Notes under the pieces: generated by a model
Database searches by the model: none
The model's input: only the letters and a program-made list of their open reading frames with translations
What the model was told of the DNA's origin: nothing
NCBI GenBank assembly: GCA_017163975.1
Contig: JAFFSR010000220.1
Span: 12,604,001-12,668,000, forward strand
Origin: Anastatus disparis
Lineage: Eukaryota > Arthropoda > Insecta > Hymenoptera > Eupelmidae
Direction of reading: 5' to 3'
Length of the DNA stretch: 64,000 nucleotides
Made by a program: the position numbers and the translations under genes
Part shown: in pieces, positions 35,845-47,932 of the stretch
How positions within the stretch are numbered: position 1 is the stretch's first letter
Layout: every line of letters starts with the position of its first letter

Positions 35845-38575
35845 AACGTATGCAATGCCTATACAAATTTAGCGTGGTCTATAGGTATTCCACCGAATAC
35901 GGCCTACGACGACATAAACATATATACTACCTTTTTTCCATCTCACTTTTTTTTTTCTTTCAAGCCTTTTATTATGACCCTTATACGCTATTATAATAAC
36001 ACATCAAGACAAGGCAGGTTACACATGTTTATTCGGACAAAATAAACCTTGAGCTCTTAGAAATACGTTATATATGGGATAGGAAATTGAGAATTATTAA
36101 GTTTCCGTTGATTCCTTTTATATATATATATTTTTTTTATTATGTTAAGTAGAATATGTTTTCATCATTATTAAATACACGGGTTTTGATTATTCATGCT
36201 GGTAGTGTTAAAACACCAAGGTCAATTGGTCTTGTCGCTTTTAATTTTCGATATTAGGTTTCATTAATAAAAATCTTATATACAAAAATGAAAATTTTGT
36301 TTACTTCAAACGAAAAATTTTTTAAAAATTTATCAATTTGTATCTATTTTTAATAAAAAATTATTTAAACTTTGATCTTATAACCGTTTCTTGTTGTGCG
36401 TTAATTTTGTTTTTTTCTTCATTGATCATAGAGTTTTAAATAAACCTCTGTTTATATTGCTCCAGTTCGTGCCAGTACATTCTGGATATTAGTATCAAAA
36501 TTAACTCTTGTTTGTACCTCGGTCATTATATAACGATATTAGAAACGACTTATTAAAGTAGTTTCAATATATTATTTGTTTTATTAAATTAAATATTATA
36601 TTATTTACAATAAGTTGGATTTTCCGTAATTCTCAAATTCCAAAACATGAAGAAAATTTTCTAATAAAAACATTATGATAATCCTGGTATGTCATCATTA
36701 AATATGTTACCCATACCTTCGGTCATTTATCTCTTAATGACGTCTTTAAATTTATTGGGATAATCCATTATTTATTTTGTATTGCAAGTCGAGTAAAACG
36801 TATTTTGTTTTTATCTCGTTTTGAGAACATTAGCAATCCATGTGAAAATTCAAACAATTTTAAATACCGTTTCTTAATAATCGATACGTTACGTAAAAAT
36901 TGGTACATAAGTATATTTAAAAAAAGGAGAGAGAGAGAGAGACATTCTTATACATAATTACTGCTCACGCACGGCGTTCGTGCTAAAATATTTCAATGGC
37001 TATCGAAAAACTTGTTTTTCCGTTTATTTTTCCTAATAATGAAGAGAAAAAAAAAATAACGCTTTGATTAAGAAAATAATTACTTTATTGGCACCAAACC
37101 ACACACTTCTGAAAATTTTTAAATAGTTTAATTACCGTAGAAAAAAAGAGACACGAGTATAGATATTTACAACGCTTTTTTTAATCAATTATTATGCGAT
37201 CGAGTGAAGCGATAATTTTCAAGAATTGCGTTACATTCCTTAAATTTTTCTGTCAAACTGTTTATCTTTTATCGAAAATAATCTTTTTATTTTGGTGTTT
37301 ATTATATTAATTATAAAATGGTTAAATATAAACGTATTTTCAAGTATACTTGAAAATTTCTTTAAAAAAAAAAAGGAAAAAACATTCATTAAATCAGCAA
37401 CTGACATACATGTAACGTTAAATGATTAAAAATAATGTCTAGGGAAGCGAATAATCAAAATGAAACGAACAGTATTTTTGTTTACTTAAAAAGATAACGA
37501 AGTTTTAATATTGATAGTACATTTCAAAATAATACTTAGTTTCAAAGTCATTGAAAAAGTTGATAAAAGCCCCGTTAACTAAGTTTAACATTTAAAATTA
37601 GACATTTAAATTTTATCATAACTCACGACCATTCATTGATTTTTCATTCTTTGTGCGATGAGTTTCTTTGTAAAATGAATTCGTACAAAAAATTAAAAAA
37701 TAAGACGGAAACTTTATTCTCGGCTTTATTATTCAAGAGAAAAAGTTGAGCTGGTAAAAAAAAGCAACGAAATCTAAAAAGAAAATAAGTTTGCAAGCAA
37801 AATAGCGAAACTTAGCGATTTCATTCATAAATCAAAAATTGAGTTGTATTTCTTGTTTCCTTCCATTCATTAATGTCTGGCTATCTACCACTGGTGGCGC
37901 AATCATTCAGCTTCCATCCGCTCTGTATATATGTATATTCAAACATCAATAATAAAAAAAAACTTAAATCCACAATGTGTTGCATCTCTTGAAAAGAAAT
38001 CTTTTAAAATATGATAAAACATTATAAATAAAGCTAAATTTCACAACTTTATTTTTGAAATTCTTTTTCTCATTTCAGTGTTCTTATTTGAGTTTTATTC
38101 TTTTTTTTTACTGCCTAGTATTTTTTTTAATAGAAACCATAAATCTTATTGTTTACAAATTGAACTTTGTAATAAACGTTGAAATTCGTTTATTTATTAT
38201 TCATTTTGTTAAAAGTATAGTTTTTATATATTAAAAATTTTATATAATAAGAAAAATTAGACCGCATTTTTTCTGCTCATTTTAATTAACATTAAAAAGC
38301 ATATTATATTGGAATTTGTAAACAATATGCGTACATAAATTTTTTACTTACTCATTTTGATACGCATACCTCTACATTAAAATACATTAAAAACTTCAAA
38401 AAGATAATAAAAAAAATTTTTTTCTTCCATTCATTTAATTTTAGTTTTCGTAACGTTTAAAAAATTCTTCATTTAACTTTAAAAAAAAATGTTCACAAAA
38501 AAAATATTGTATTATTAAACAAGAACAGCATGGCACCTAACCTCCTACATTATAAGAGCGCAAGACCAAAACAAA
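35845..38575 (+). other. AT-rich non-coding sequence
   Basis: No exon, RNA gene or repeat family was recognised. A short GAGA run is at 36930-36942. Homopolymer A/T runs are frequent. Confidence 0.5.
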
Positions 38576-39050
38576 CCCAAGGCATCGTATAGCCCAGCGT
38601 AAAAGAGTCGCGCAAAAAGAGAGAGAGAGAGAAAGAGAAGGAAAGAGGGGAAGAGCGCGAAAAGTACGTACGTACTACTACATACTATTCTACTACTACT
38701 ATTACTACTACTACTACATTACTATTACTACTACTACTCCAACTTCTCCTCTGCAGGCAGGCCGGGGAAAAAGAGAGACAGTGTTATACAGCGTATATAT
38801 AGAAAGAAGAAGAAGGGGAACAAGGCAAGCGCGTCAAGGGCCAAAATGAAGGGTGGGGGGAGAGGAGAAGGTAAGGGGAAGTTGGAGAGGCGGACGGCGT
38901 GCCGAACGCGTTCTAGTAAACAAGTTGTGTGCCGCGCTTCAGAGGCTTGGAATCCGTCGCTTAATATATATTTACCTTCTCTCTCTTTCTTTCTATCTCT
39001 GTCTCTCCTCTCCCTCTCTTTCTATCCATCTGTCCTTCTTTATTTATCAT
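38576..39050 (+). promoter_or_regulatory. GAGA/CpG island with TATA-like box
   Basis: It contains GAGA tracts at 38610-38650, a trinucleotide ACT tract at 38673-38738, and GCAGGCAGGCCGGGG. GTATATATAG at 38793-38802 is a possible TATA box. Downstream, CCAAAATGAAGGGTG (ATG at 38846) has a good initiation context, but the frame it opens runs into CT-rich simple sequence. GTAAACAAG lies at 38917, beside GCCGCGC. It may be an alternative first exon or an enhancer. Confidence 0.35.
38673..38738. repeat. Imperfect ACT/ATT trinucleotide repeat
   Basis: Tandem ACT units are interrupted by ATT and CAT. The repeat lies inside the GAGA/CpG island. Confidence 0.85.
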
Positions 39051-39147
39051 TCTAATACGCGTGCATTTTTTGTTGTTTTTTTTTTCTTCATTCTTATTAC
39101 GAGAGTAATAATAATATTAATAAGAATGTGATAGGCTGCTCCGTTTT

Positions 39148-39202
39148 GTTAAGTTAGGTTAGTATGGTGTTTTATTTTAAAGGAAAAAACCTAACCTAAC
39201 AA
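39148..39202. repeat. Hairpin with TTAGGTTAG arms
   Basis: GTTAGGTTAG at 39153-39162 is mirrored by CTAACCTAAC at 39191-39200 around a 28-base spacer. The units resemble the insect telomeric TTAGG repeat, but only two units occur per arm. Confidence 0.6.
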
Positions 39203-39359
39203 TTTGTACGACATAACTGGAAAGTTAAAACATGTGAATTCCATGTGATTTATTGTTATTATTAAAAACATTTCATGTGCGTAATAACAAAAATTATAAT
39301 CTCTCGTAATGTTTAGAAGAGGCATCGAACGACATTATAAAAAAAAAATAAAGAGGTAA

Positions 39360-39600
39360 ATGCGTGCGCGCGCGCAGTTCGTTTTACAATTTGTGTATAT
39401 ATATCCGAGTAATACGCGAGTGTTTGTTTACTCCGCAACTCGCGCATGTTGCGCGACATATACATTTGTGTTTAGGTCAGTGCACGTATACGCATAATTA
39501 TACATACAGTTTCAACTATACTTTTATATAGGTATATATATATATATAGATGCACAAACACAATACGGCACATGTCTAGGCGCGTGCAGCAAGTCAACTA
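39360..39600. promoter_or_regulatory. CpG-rich island with TTGTTTAC and GCGCATG
   Basis: Contains GTGCGCGCGCGCAG, then TTGTTTACTCCGCAACTCGC and CGCATGTTGCGCGACA, in otherwise AT-rich sequence. TTGTTTAC is a forkhead-type (FOXO-like) site. The same pairing with GCGC-rich sequence recurs elsewhere. No coding frame. Confidence 0.35.
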
Positions 39601-41274
39601 AATAACATAAACGACATGAGTTTTTTTTACAACATAACCTCATGTCTTGACGCTTCTTTTTTTTTCTCTAACAATTATCTCCTTTCTTATTTTCTTTTCT
39701 TGAAGTTCCTTTTTGCAAAGTGTTTTTATTTGCACTAAAATTCTAAAAGAACTTTTGAATTGAATTGCATCATTAAAATTGTATTGTAAAATATTCAAAA
39801 ATTTTTTGTTTATTATTGATGAGGTAGAGAATAACATTTATTAATGCGAGTGTAAAATAAGAATTATTTGACTATTCTCTCTTCTCGAAGATGAATTTTC
39901 TTTTACTTTTATCTATATATACTTCATATATTAATATTCTAAAATTCTTACAGTTAAAACATGAATATTTTCACAAAAATTTTAACTTTTCACTTATTTA
40001 TAATTACCATAGAAATTATTTATAACTTCTCTTAAGACGACGATCAAAATAAAAATTATCAAAATTTTTCTCCAATGTTTTTACTTAAAATTAATAAACA
40101 ACACATAATCACACACATGGCACACATGCTTTAGTTTTACATGATATTGTTTATTTAAACGAAGCACGTGCTTAATCCAATATAGTGCAATATTTTGCAA
40201 AATTAAATGATTGTAATATAATTAAAAAATAAAATTAGAAAAACTTATTAAAATGTTTGTTGTGACAAAGTAGACGATACAACAAATAATCAATTGTTTT
40301 AAATAAAACCATTGTACAAAATGCAATAACGTTAAAAGTGTGCCAAAAGAAAAAAGAAATAACCTTGAACTTTCTCCTTTGGTTTTTTTATTTATTTATT
40401 TTCATTTCCTGAATACATGAATATAGACACGAGAAAGATTTGTTAAATAAACTTTGTTGAGAATCTTAACAAGTCGTGTCGCTTTAAATTTCATCAAGTA
40501 CGACACAATTAATAAATTAATAAACCCTTGCTTGTCTGTTAAATATTTTCTATATTAAAAAAAATGAAAAAAAAGAAAAATAATTTTTTTCCTTTTGAGT
40601 GTCGTTTTAAACAAGAAAAGTACGACACAATAGTATGAATGACCTTCTATCCATAACACCCTGCTCGAAATTTACATTCCAAATAATGAGAAGTAAAATT
40701 AGCAAAAACTATGAATGTGTCGTTTAAACATTATAAAAGTACGACACAGAAATTGTTTTGATGCAGTTACATAACTTAACCAATTTGATTGATTGATATA
40801 ATGTGATGAACTTTTTTTTTTCTTTCCATAATTTGTACGAAATAGTTTTTAGGCTAAAATATAAAGCTATTCTCAGATTCCATACGCTTGCCTGCATATA
40901 TTTAAAAAAATAATAATAAAATTGAGAATTTTTTTCGATATTAGCAAAAATCAAAATAAATGCTTGAATACCATTCAAAAGCATATGGAAAAATAAACTT
41001 ATTCATATGTGCTTTTGATCAGTCTGATGAAAATATTTATAAAATCATTTAAATAAAAATTCGCAACCTGCTTAAAAATTAGATGAATCTGAATACTTTT
41101 TTATTCATAACACAAAACAAACTCTAAAGCACAATGACACAAATTGATTAAATCTACGTTACTATCATCCAATCCCTCAAAAATAAAAAATAAAAACATC
41201 TTTGTTCACTAAAAAAAAAGAATTTGAAAAAAAAATTTTAAGAAAAAATCTCATGCACAAAAGACGAGAAAGAC
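39601..41274 (+). other. AT-rich non-coding sequence with repeated GTGTCG hairpins
   Basis: No exon was recognised. Contains a CATGAG...CTCATG hairpin at 39614-39647 and the three inverted repeats at 40476-40749. Confidence 0.5.
40476..40749. repeat. Three spaced GTGTCG...CGACAC inverted repeats
   Basis: GTGTCGCTTTAAA...AAGTACGACAC (from 40476), GTGTCGTTTTAAAC...AAGTACGACAC (from 40599) and GTGTCGTTTAAAC...AAGTACGACAC (from 40717) recur at about 120-base spacing. The sequences between them are AT-rich and not obviously related. Each would form a small hairpin or offer a pair of inverted half-sites. Confidence 0.75.
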
Positions 41275-41510
41275 ATTTTGATGCAACGTAAATCCGCATT
41301 ATCGTCTGCAGTTCGTGATGCTCTCCCTTTTACTGCTGTTATTGCTGATGATTGGCTGTTGCACGTTTCACTTTTCCCGCGCGCGTCGGCGCGCATCATC
41401 CTCAAAGCGAAGCGAGATAAAAGAAAGCATCTCTCTTTTTCCATCTCTCTCTCTCGCTCGTTTTTTCGGCTGTCTGTGCAGTTTCTGCACGCTAACATCA
41501 TGGCGTCTAT
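41275..41510. promoter_or_regulatory. GC-rich island with CT tract
   Basis: Less AT-biased sequence with CCCGCGCGCGTCGGCGCGCA at 41377-41396. The stretch CTCTCTCTCTCGCTCG is followed by TCTGTGCAG, which would be a strong splice acceptor (AG at 41480-41481). An ATG follows at 41500. The frame after it soon becomes AT-rich simple sequence. It is either an unrecognised untranslated exon or a regulatory island; overlapping frames exist on both strands, so strand is undecided. Confidence 0.3.
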
Positions 41511-43527
41511 CTTTCTTTCTTTATTATTGTTTTGTATATTATTTTATTTTTATTTTAGCATAAATTTTTATTTGTTTTATTTTGAGAGCGAAATATTTAA
41601 TAGACTTTAGTACTCGTATGAATTAAAATGAAAATATTATGATTTTGATTTTTTATGCGTAAGTTATTAAGAATGCGAGGTCGAGCTCGATTATTATGAA
41701 AAAGAAAATTTTTTATTATTTATTGGTAAATAGCAGGATTTTTTTATTTGTTATATTTATAATATTTAAAATCTTATACAAAATCAAAGATGCAAAATAA
41801 TCGCATTGTGTTTATTTTCCTTTATTTGAAATTTTTTAATAAATAAAATTAATCGATAACGGGTATTTAAAAATATTCAAAATATTTGTTATTATAATAA
41901 CACACATAATTGAATAATTGAATAATAATCATCAACTAACCGTAACACGCAACAAACTCATTAAGAACTTGGAAAAAAGGAGGCAGTCAAGCATACACGG
42001 CGTTTATATTAAAAATAAATCGAAGCTTTATTAAATTTCCGTTAGTAAATTAAATAATTTGCGTTTTATCATCGAATAATAAATATTTTCATTAACTCTA
42101 ACAAAAACTCAAAATATTCATTCCTTTATCGCGAGAATTATAAAACGAGCGTTATTTTTTTTTTTTAGTATATACCGTGCAAATTGTATTGAACGTATAA
42201 AATATGTCAAAACATTCAAACGCGTTTATAAATATTTTTTTAAAATAATCATTGAGTAAAGGAAACCAGCTTTAGACTATAATGAATATGGTGAAATTTT
42301 AATTTGACCATAAGTGACCTTTTTTATGTTTAAACACGCTTTTATATTCTAATCGATACTTGGGCTTATAAATTTGCTTATTATTAAAAGTGCGTGTTTG
42401 GCTGTAATGCGTATAAGTTGAAAAGAATTAAAAAAAAAAGCAAATAGGAAATATGAAACGATGATGCGTGTAAATCGTCTAATAAACGAGGCGCGCGTGT
42501 CAAAATGCGGAAGTTGTTCTTTATATATCGATATGCATTTATACACGTGGCTCCCAAAAAAAGTAAACGACTTTTTTTCTTATCCTCTGAAAATAGAAAA
42601 AAACAATTTATATACTAAAATAAAATCACTAAAATAAAATTTTAAGTTAAATTTCTAATAATAATCGTAAAAAAGCTGATGTGTGTTTAAATTTCAATAC
42701 TCTTATACTATTTTATTGACATATGAAAAAAAATAAAAAAAGAAGGAGAGCAGTAGCAACTACAAATTATTATCCACTGTATGTTGCGCAACGTCGTGCC
42801 TTGAAAAAGTTAACGATGAAAAAAATTTCGTGAGCTCACACACTTGATATTGAAGACCTCATAAAAACATACTTTTTACACATACTTTGCTGATGATGAG
42901 AAAGAAAGAAAGAAGCCGACGGTTATAGGCACGCGTATTACACGCGCTTAATTCTAATATAAGCATTTTATAAACTGTTTAACAAAAAAAAAAAAAATTG
43001 AAAAATATCGTATACGCATGAAAATTTTGTGGAAAAATTTTAAAAACTGATGTCGCAATCGAAATTTGATTAAATATATTAAATCTACTTATATTTTAAA
43101 TTTAATATTAATCTTGTCATCGTTTAATAATCGATGTTTATAAAAACGTAAATTGTACATTTTTTTGTTTGCATTAAATTAATTTTATCTATCAGTTACA
43201 TACTGTAGAAAAACCAGCTATCATATTTATGTTTAAACGTCAACAGTAAAAATTTTGAATTAATTCAATCCGTTATTTTTTATTATAATAATTTAATAAT
43301 TTTAATAATTCACAAATCATGTATAATGTTTGAAATAAAAAAAATAAAATTAATATAAATGTATATGAAATAAAACTAAAATTTTTCGATTGCTAAATTA
43401 ATAAACAAACGACAAAGTTCGTTAAAATTTTTTCACGTGTGCATTAACAAATAATAACAATAAAAATAATAATCATCCTTATAAAAAAGAAAAAATAAAA
43501 TAAAAGTTTGTTGCTCCCTTTCAACAG
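41511..43527 (+). other. AT-rich non-coding sequence
   Basis: No exon was recognised. Small CpG-containing patches are at 42455-42560 and 42905-42960. Confidence 0.5.
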
Positions 43528-43770
43528 CAGGAAGAAGAAGTAGTTCTCCGAGACGCAATAACGTCGGCAACTAAAGGATTTCGCTAAGAAACAAAAAAAG
43601 TGCGAAACAATAAAAGTTAAAAAAAAAAAAAAAAGAAAAAAACAAAAGCTACAGTGAAGGAAAAGTGTCTCGCGAGTGCAACGTCGTACTTTTAGCGCTG
43701 AAATTTATCCACCAAAAGAAGAAATAAAGAAACAATGACAGCTCGGAAAATCGATGCCGATTACTAACAC
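43528..43770 (+). other. Candidate internal untranslated exon
   Basis: Acceptor TTGCTCCCTTTCAACAG ends at 43527 (an alternative AG is three bases later), and a perfect donor GTAAGT is at 43771. The body is purine-rich and has higher CpG than its flanks. ATG at 43735 opens a 10-codon upstream ORF that stops inside the exon. A second ATG at 43753 (MPITN) stays open into the donor and could be a real start codon continued in an exon beyond the window or not recognised. It fits as exon 2 of the gene started at 31 kb, or as an alternative first exon. Confidence 0.4.
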
Positions 43771-45500
43771 GTAAGTATTCTATACTTTTCCTTTTTTTTT
43801 TCTTTAACACGATACAAAAGTTATATCTGATTTATTTTTAATTATTCAATTTCAAACTTATCGTGTAAATGTGAAGAATCAATCGTTTAAATAATTAAAA
43901 ATTCTTTTGTCTGGTCTTTATTTATTTAACTTCAATTACAAAACTACACGAATTTTATTAAATATTTTTTATACAATGTCAAAATGTTTACTTTGTAGCA
44001 AATTGAATATCTTTTATTCATTCTATTAGCAAAACATACGCATAAATACATGACAGAACTCCGTAAATTCACATAAAAAAAGTAGTGCCTTTTTTTTAAA
44101 TGAATCATAGAGGTGGTTTTTTTTTATTTCTTCAGAATTAATTGAGAATTGGGGAAAACAAACACTCTTGTACCACATCACGTATGAGTTAAAAAGGTTA
44201 TTGAACCTCTTGAAGGTCAACTAACTAGATGGAATATCAAGTTAAAAGTAAACACGCAGCTTTACGTATATATAATAGCATTTTATTATAACATTACGCG
44301 CTCGTTTTTACTATATAATGGAATTTTTTTCCTTTTAATTTATTAATGATTCTGTAAAAACTTGATTATTGTTATCTCTTTAACTGATTTGGTGTCTAAT
44401 TTTCTTTTTTAATTAACTTTACGGTGCATTTGAATAATCAATTTCATAATTATGAAAGTTATTATTTATTTATAAATACACCGAAGGCCACGAATTTCAT
44501 TTCGTTTTCATTATAAATTCAAATTTTTCAAATTTATTCGTTTTGGAAAAGAGTAAATAGTAGTTTTAAAAAATAAGTTTAGCGATTAAAAAAATTTTTT
44601 ATTTGCTTTTATAAACAAGATCAATGGCTCTCGAAGAAAAAGAAAATTACTATTACAACGTTATTTTGATATACGACGCTGGGGAATTCAACTCAACTTT
44701 TCTGATACATGTAATTTTCTATTCTTCGCTCTTTTTTTTGCATGAATAAAAAAAAATCAGGAAAAAATATGATAAAGCTTTGAATTTTGTTTTTTTTTTT
44801 CTATTTTGGATATACGATCGTTACCTCGTACACGATGCTACAGCGTAAAGTTGATTTTGTATTCTCATTTTTTCTCTCTCTTTTTTTCGCTGCTTTGATT
44901 TGATTTTCACGAGAATGCTTTTACGTTTTGCAAGCCATCTATTGTCTATAGCATTTTATCTCTAAAAACGGGTAAATTGTTTTGTTATGTATTTCCGTAT
45001 ATAGACACTGCTTACGTAAAATAAAGTAAATTAGTTTTATATTTAAATTTAGAAAGAATTTTCCGTTTGACGTTCGGTTTTTTTTTTCTTTTTTTTTGAA
45101 AGATAAAAATAACTTGTTATTTATAATTCTGTTGATATTCATTTTTCACAAATAAACAATTTTTACATAATGAAAAACTACACAACAACTATTTATAACT
45201 ACAAATTCATTTATTTATCGTAGCTTTAATAGACATTTTTATAATCTTATCTCAATTACAGTAATTTATTTGTTATTATTGTTATTACCCTAAAAAGTAA
45301 TTACATAATTTATAAATTAGTTGCTTCTACTGAAATTCATTCCTAAACAATCAACAGTTATCGTTTAAGCTCATTTCGCGAACAAATAAAATTATACGTA
45401 TAAAGTATGAGGTATCTATTATAAAATTGAAGAAAAAAAAGCATCAAAGATGAAAGGTTTTTAACAAAAGTCTAATTTAACGGAACATTTAGCAGTTCAC
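43771..45500 (+). other. AT-rich non-coding sequence
   Basis: Homopolymers and chance ORFs only. It would be intronic under the two-exon leader model. Confidence 0.5.
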
Positions 45501-45725
45501 ACGATCGAGAAAGCCTCTTAACGTTCGACGCCTGGTATGTGTGTGTGTGTGTCGATGACGTAACCAAAAACAATCGGGGGTCTTTAAATTTTTCTTTCTC
45601 TCTCTCTTTCTCGTTCGCGCTTTAGCGCTGTTGTTATCTTAGTTCCATCCCAACGTGTTTTCGAATAAAGCGACGAGGACAGATAGACAGAAATCTATAT
45701 ACTAGTCGTGACGACAAGACTGCTA
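45500..45725. promoter_or_regulatory. CpG-rich island with CRE-like site and CT tract
   Basis: Contains a GT run at 45538-45552, TGACGTAA (a CRE/ATF-like site) at 45556-45563, a CT tract at 45596-45610 and TCGCGCTTTAGCGC after it. The CT tract plus GCGCTTTNGCGC recurs at 59800-59833. No coding frame. Confidence 0.35.
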
Positions 45726-46689
45726 GAACACTTGGGAGATATTGTTGTGTATGATTTTATTGCTAAGAAATCTTTAGTTAATACTATCGTTTTATTGCAT
45801 CTTGAATGCGATAGAATTAATGATATCTTTCGTTTTTCAGATTAATGTTTGTGTGAAAAATTAATAAAAAGGGATGAGGAATGTATAGACGAACTTGACC
45901 AACTTTTATGAATTAAGGTTTATTTTCATTGCTCGGAATTTATTTATTATTCATAATTGACGATGATTGGTTTTCGTCTCTCGCAAATTGAACAACGAAA
46001 TTGAATATAAGGTTGCGCAGAGAAATGTATTTTGTTGTTCGTTTTATAATGTCCCATATGTCCCCATTAAGATTTTAATATAGTCTCGTTTTAACTTTGA
46101 TTAATTAACATAAATAACTTATATAAATATTTTTATCTGCGTAAACACTTAGGCTAGACAAATGGTATTATGTTTTTGAGTAGTTAAAGCAAGTTGAAGC
46201 ATTATGAAATAATTATAATTTAAGATAAAATTTTATTTTTCAAATTCGTTGTTTTCGTGTTCTGAATAAAAATAAATAAAGTTTGAAAAATGTTTTATTA
46301 ATTCAAAACGATTTAAAGAAAAACAAGTTACGTGTTTAATTTGAACTGTGAACTTTTTATTTAGTTTTGAAACGTTTAAAATATTCAGAAAAAAATACAA
46401 AACAACGTCGTTTTGAAAATAAATTTCGGACAAATATTTTTGAATTTTAACTTAAATCTGATGTATATTAATTACATTATTAAATTTATTAATGTTTATA
46501 AAAAATAACTTGTTTCAACAATTTTACCAACTTTATCTAAAAATATATAATAATTTTAAAAAATGTAAATAGAAGTATGTTTTTGTATAAAATAACGAAA
46601 TGATAATAATTTGCCAGAGTATAAAAGCATTAAAAGTTATAGCTGTATTCCTTGTATCTCCTGGAATACTTTTGTATAAAGAGAGCCTT

Positions 46690-46963
46690 AGATCATTGCT
46701 AGGAAGCCTGCAATGTATTGCAATTGTGCGAATTCGCCAAGTTAGCCAATGGTGTTATATTTTTGGAGCGCGCTAACACATACACACAGACGCATAAAGA
46801 GTTGCGACGGTGCGACGCTCCATTAGTGGACGTATCAAAGTGTAGAGCGTTGAGAGGAACAATGCGCTTGGAAATAATTCACTGCGACACACCAGCTGAA
46901 AAGTTTACTTGCTATACTCAAACTATAAAGTTAGCCATTGTATTCGATATATATATATGCTAG
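46690..46963 (+). other. GC-richer patch with an unrecognised 81-codon frame
   Basis: A frame from 46718 (ATG at 46712 out of frame) reads KLANGVIFLERANTYTQTHK and further mixed-composition residues to 46963. Composition is more coding-like than the surroundings, but the last third is simple sequence. I recognise no domain and no flanking splice sites that settle it. More likely a conserved non-coding island. Confidence 0.2.
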
Positions 46964-47788
46964 TTTAGATAGACATTTTTAAATTTGAATTTTTTTAAAC
47001 TTTTCAAAAGAACAGTTTTTTTTTTATTTTCATGTTGAAGATTATTAATGTTATTGTTGTATTAATGAATAATTAGATAGAAATATTTTAATTTATCAAA
47101 TACATTATAATCACGGTTCTCTGCCTAAGATAAAGTTAAATTATGAAAAGATTTGTCAAGCACTTTCGTAAACATATCTTTTAGTATTATTAAACAAACT
47201 TAAGTGATATATCAATTGTTGAGAAAAAAAATTATATCAAAATGATGTGAATTTGCTGTTTGAATTATTAAAATGTTAACTTTAATTATAAAATGGAATA
47301 AAAAAATTGATTAATACAATGTCAACGCTTATTCTTCTCTCGCTACTGTACAAAAAAAAAAAATCATTGATAAATATTCATTACCTTAATAGTACGATAA
47401 TATTTATTTATCCATAAAAGTATAACTTCCAGAATAAAAACAGAATGAATTTATTATTACAACAACCTATAATCAGTTAAATTATTTTAATGGAGCATGT
47501 ATTATTTTTAATAAGTAGTCTATTACTTAATTTTACTTTAAAAAAAGACATAACATGTACGTTCCTCCTTACACGCTTATAAAAATTAAATATAAAAAAA
47601 GATCGAATCGCATTTGCATAAATTTTTTATTGCAAAGAAAAAGAACCGGTTGACTGATTGAACAAGAATAAAAAAAGTAAGCCGGTACAATAAAAATATC
47701 ACGTGATACGCTGACAGAAAAAATTAAAATTATAATAAAAAAGAAGAAGAAAATACGAAAAAAAAAAAATTAAAAGAGAGAAAGAACT
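46964..47788 (+). other. AT-rich non-coding sequence
   Basis: No feature was recognised apart from homopolymer runs. Confidence 0.5.
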
Positions 47789-47932
47789 ATGAGCGTTGAC
47801 ATACCAATCTTCGATGTGCTCCGTGAGAGACAAATCCCCATCGGTTTATTTCATCAGCGAAAACAAGATTCAACAACGACTGACTCTATTATTCTTCTTG
47901 ATTTACTCTCAGACATTTTATTATTCGCTTAG
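47789..47932 (+). CDS. Possible small ORF, 47 codons
   Basis: ATG at 47789 to TAG at 47930-47932 encodes a 47-residue peptide starting MSVDIPIFDVLRERQIPIGL and ending SDILLFA. It lacks the Lys/Asn/Phe bias of the chance frames around it, and GC content rises locally. The ATG context is GAACTATG, which is moderate. I recognise no family. It could be a small peptide, a coding exon fragment, or chance in a regulatory island. Confidence 0.25.
   Translation: MSVDIPIFDVLRERQIPIGLFHQRKQDSTTTDSIILLDLLSDILLFA

Noticed and set aside
39153..39200. Interstitial telomeric repeat (TTAGG)n
   Set aside because: Only two TTAGG-like units per arm in an inverted layout; CCTAACCT-type words occur singly elsewhere in the window, so no telomeric array.
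41278..41610. 110-codon + ORF as a secreted protein
   Set aside because: The first part is balanced-composition DNA open on several frames and both strands, and the second half is AT-rich hydrophobic noise; no signal peptide at the start or family match.
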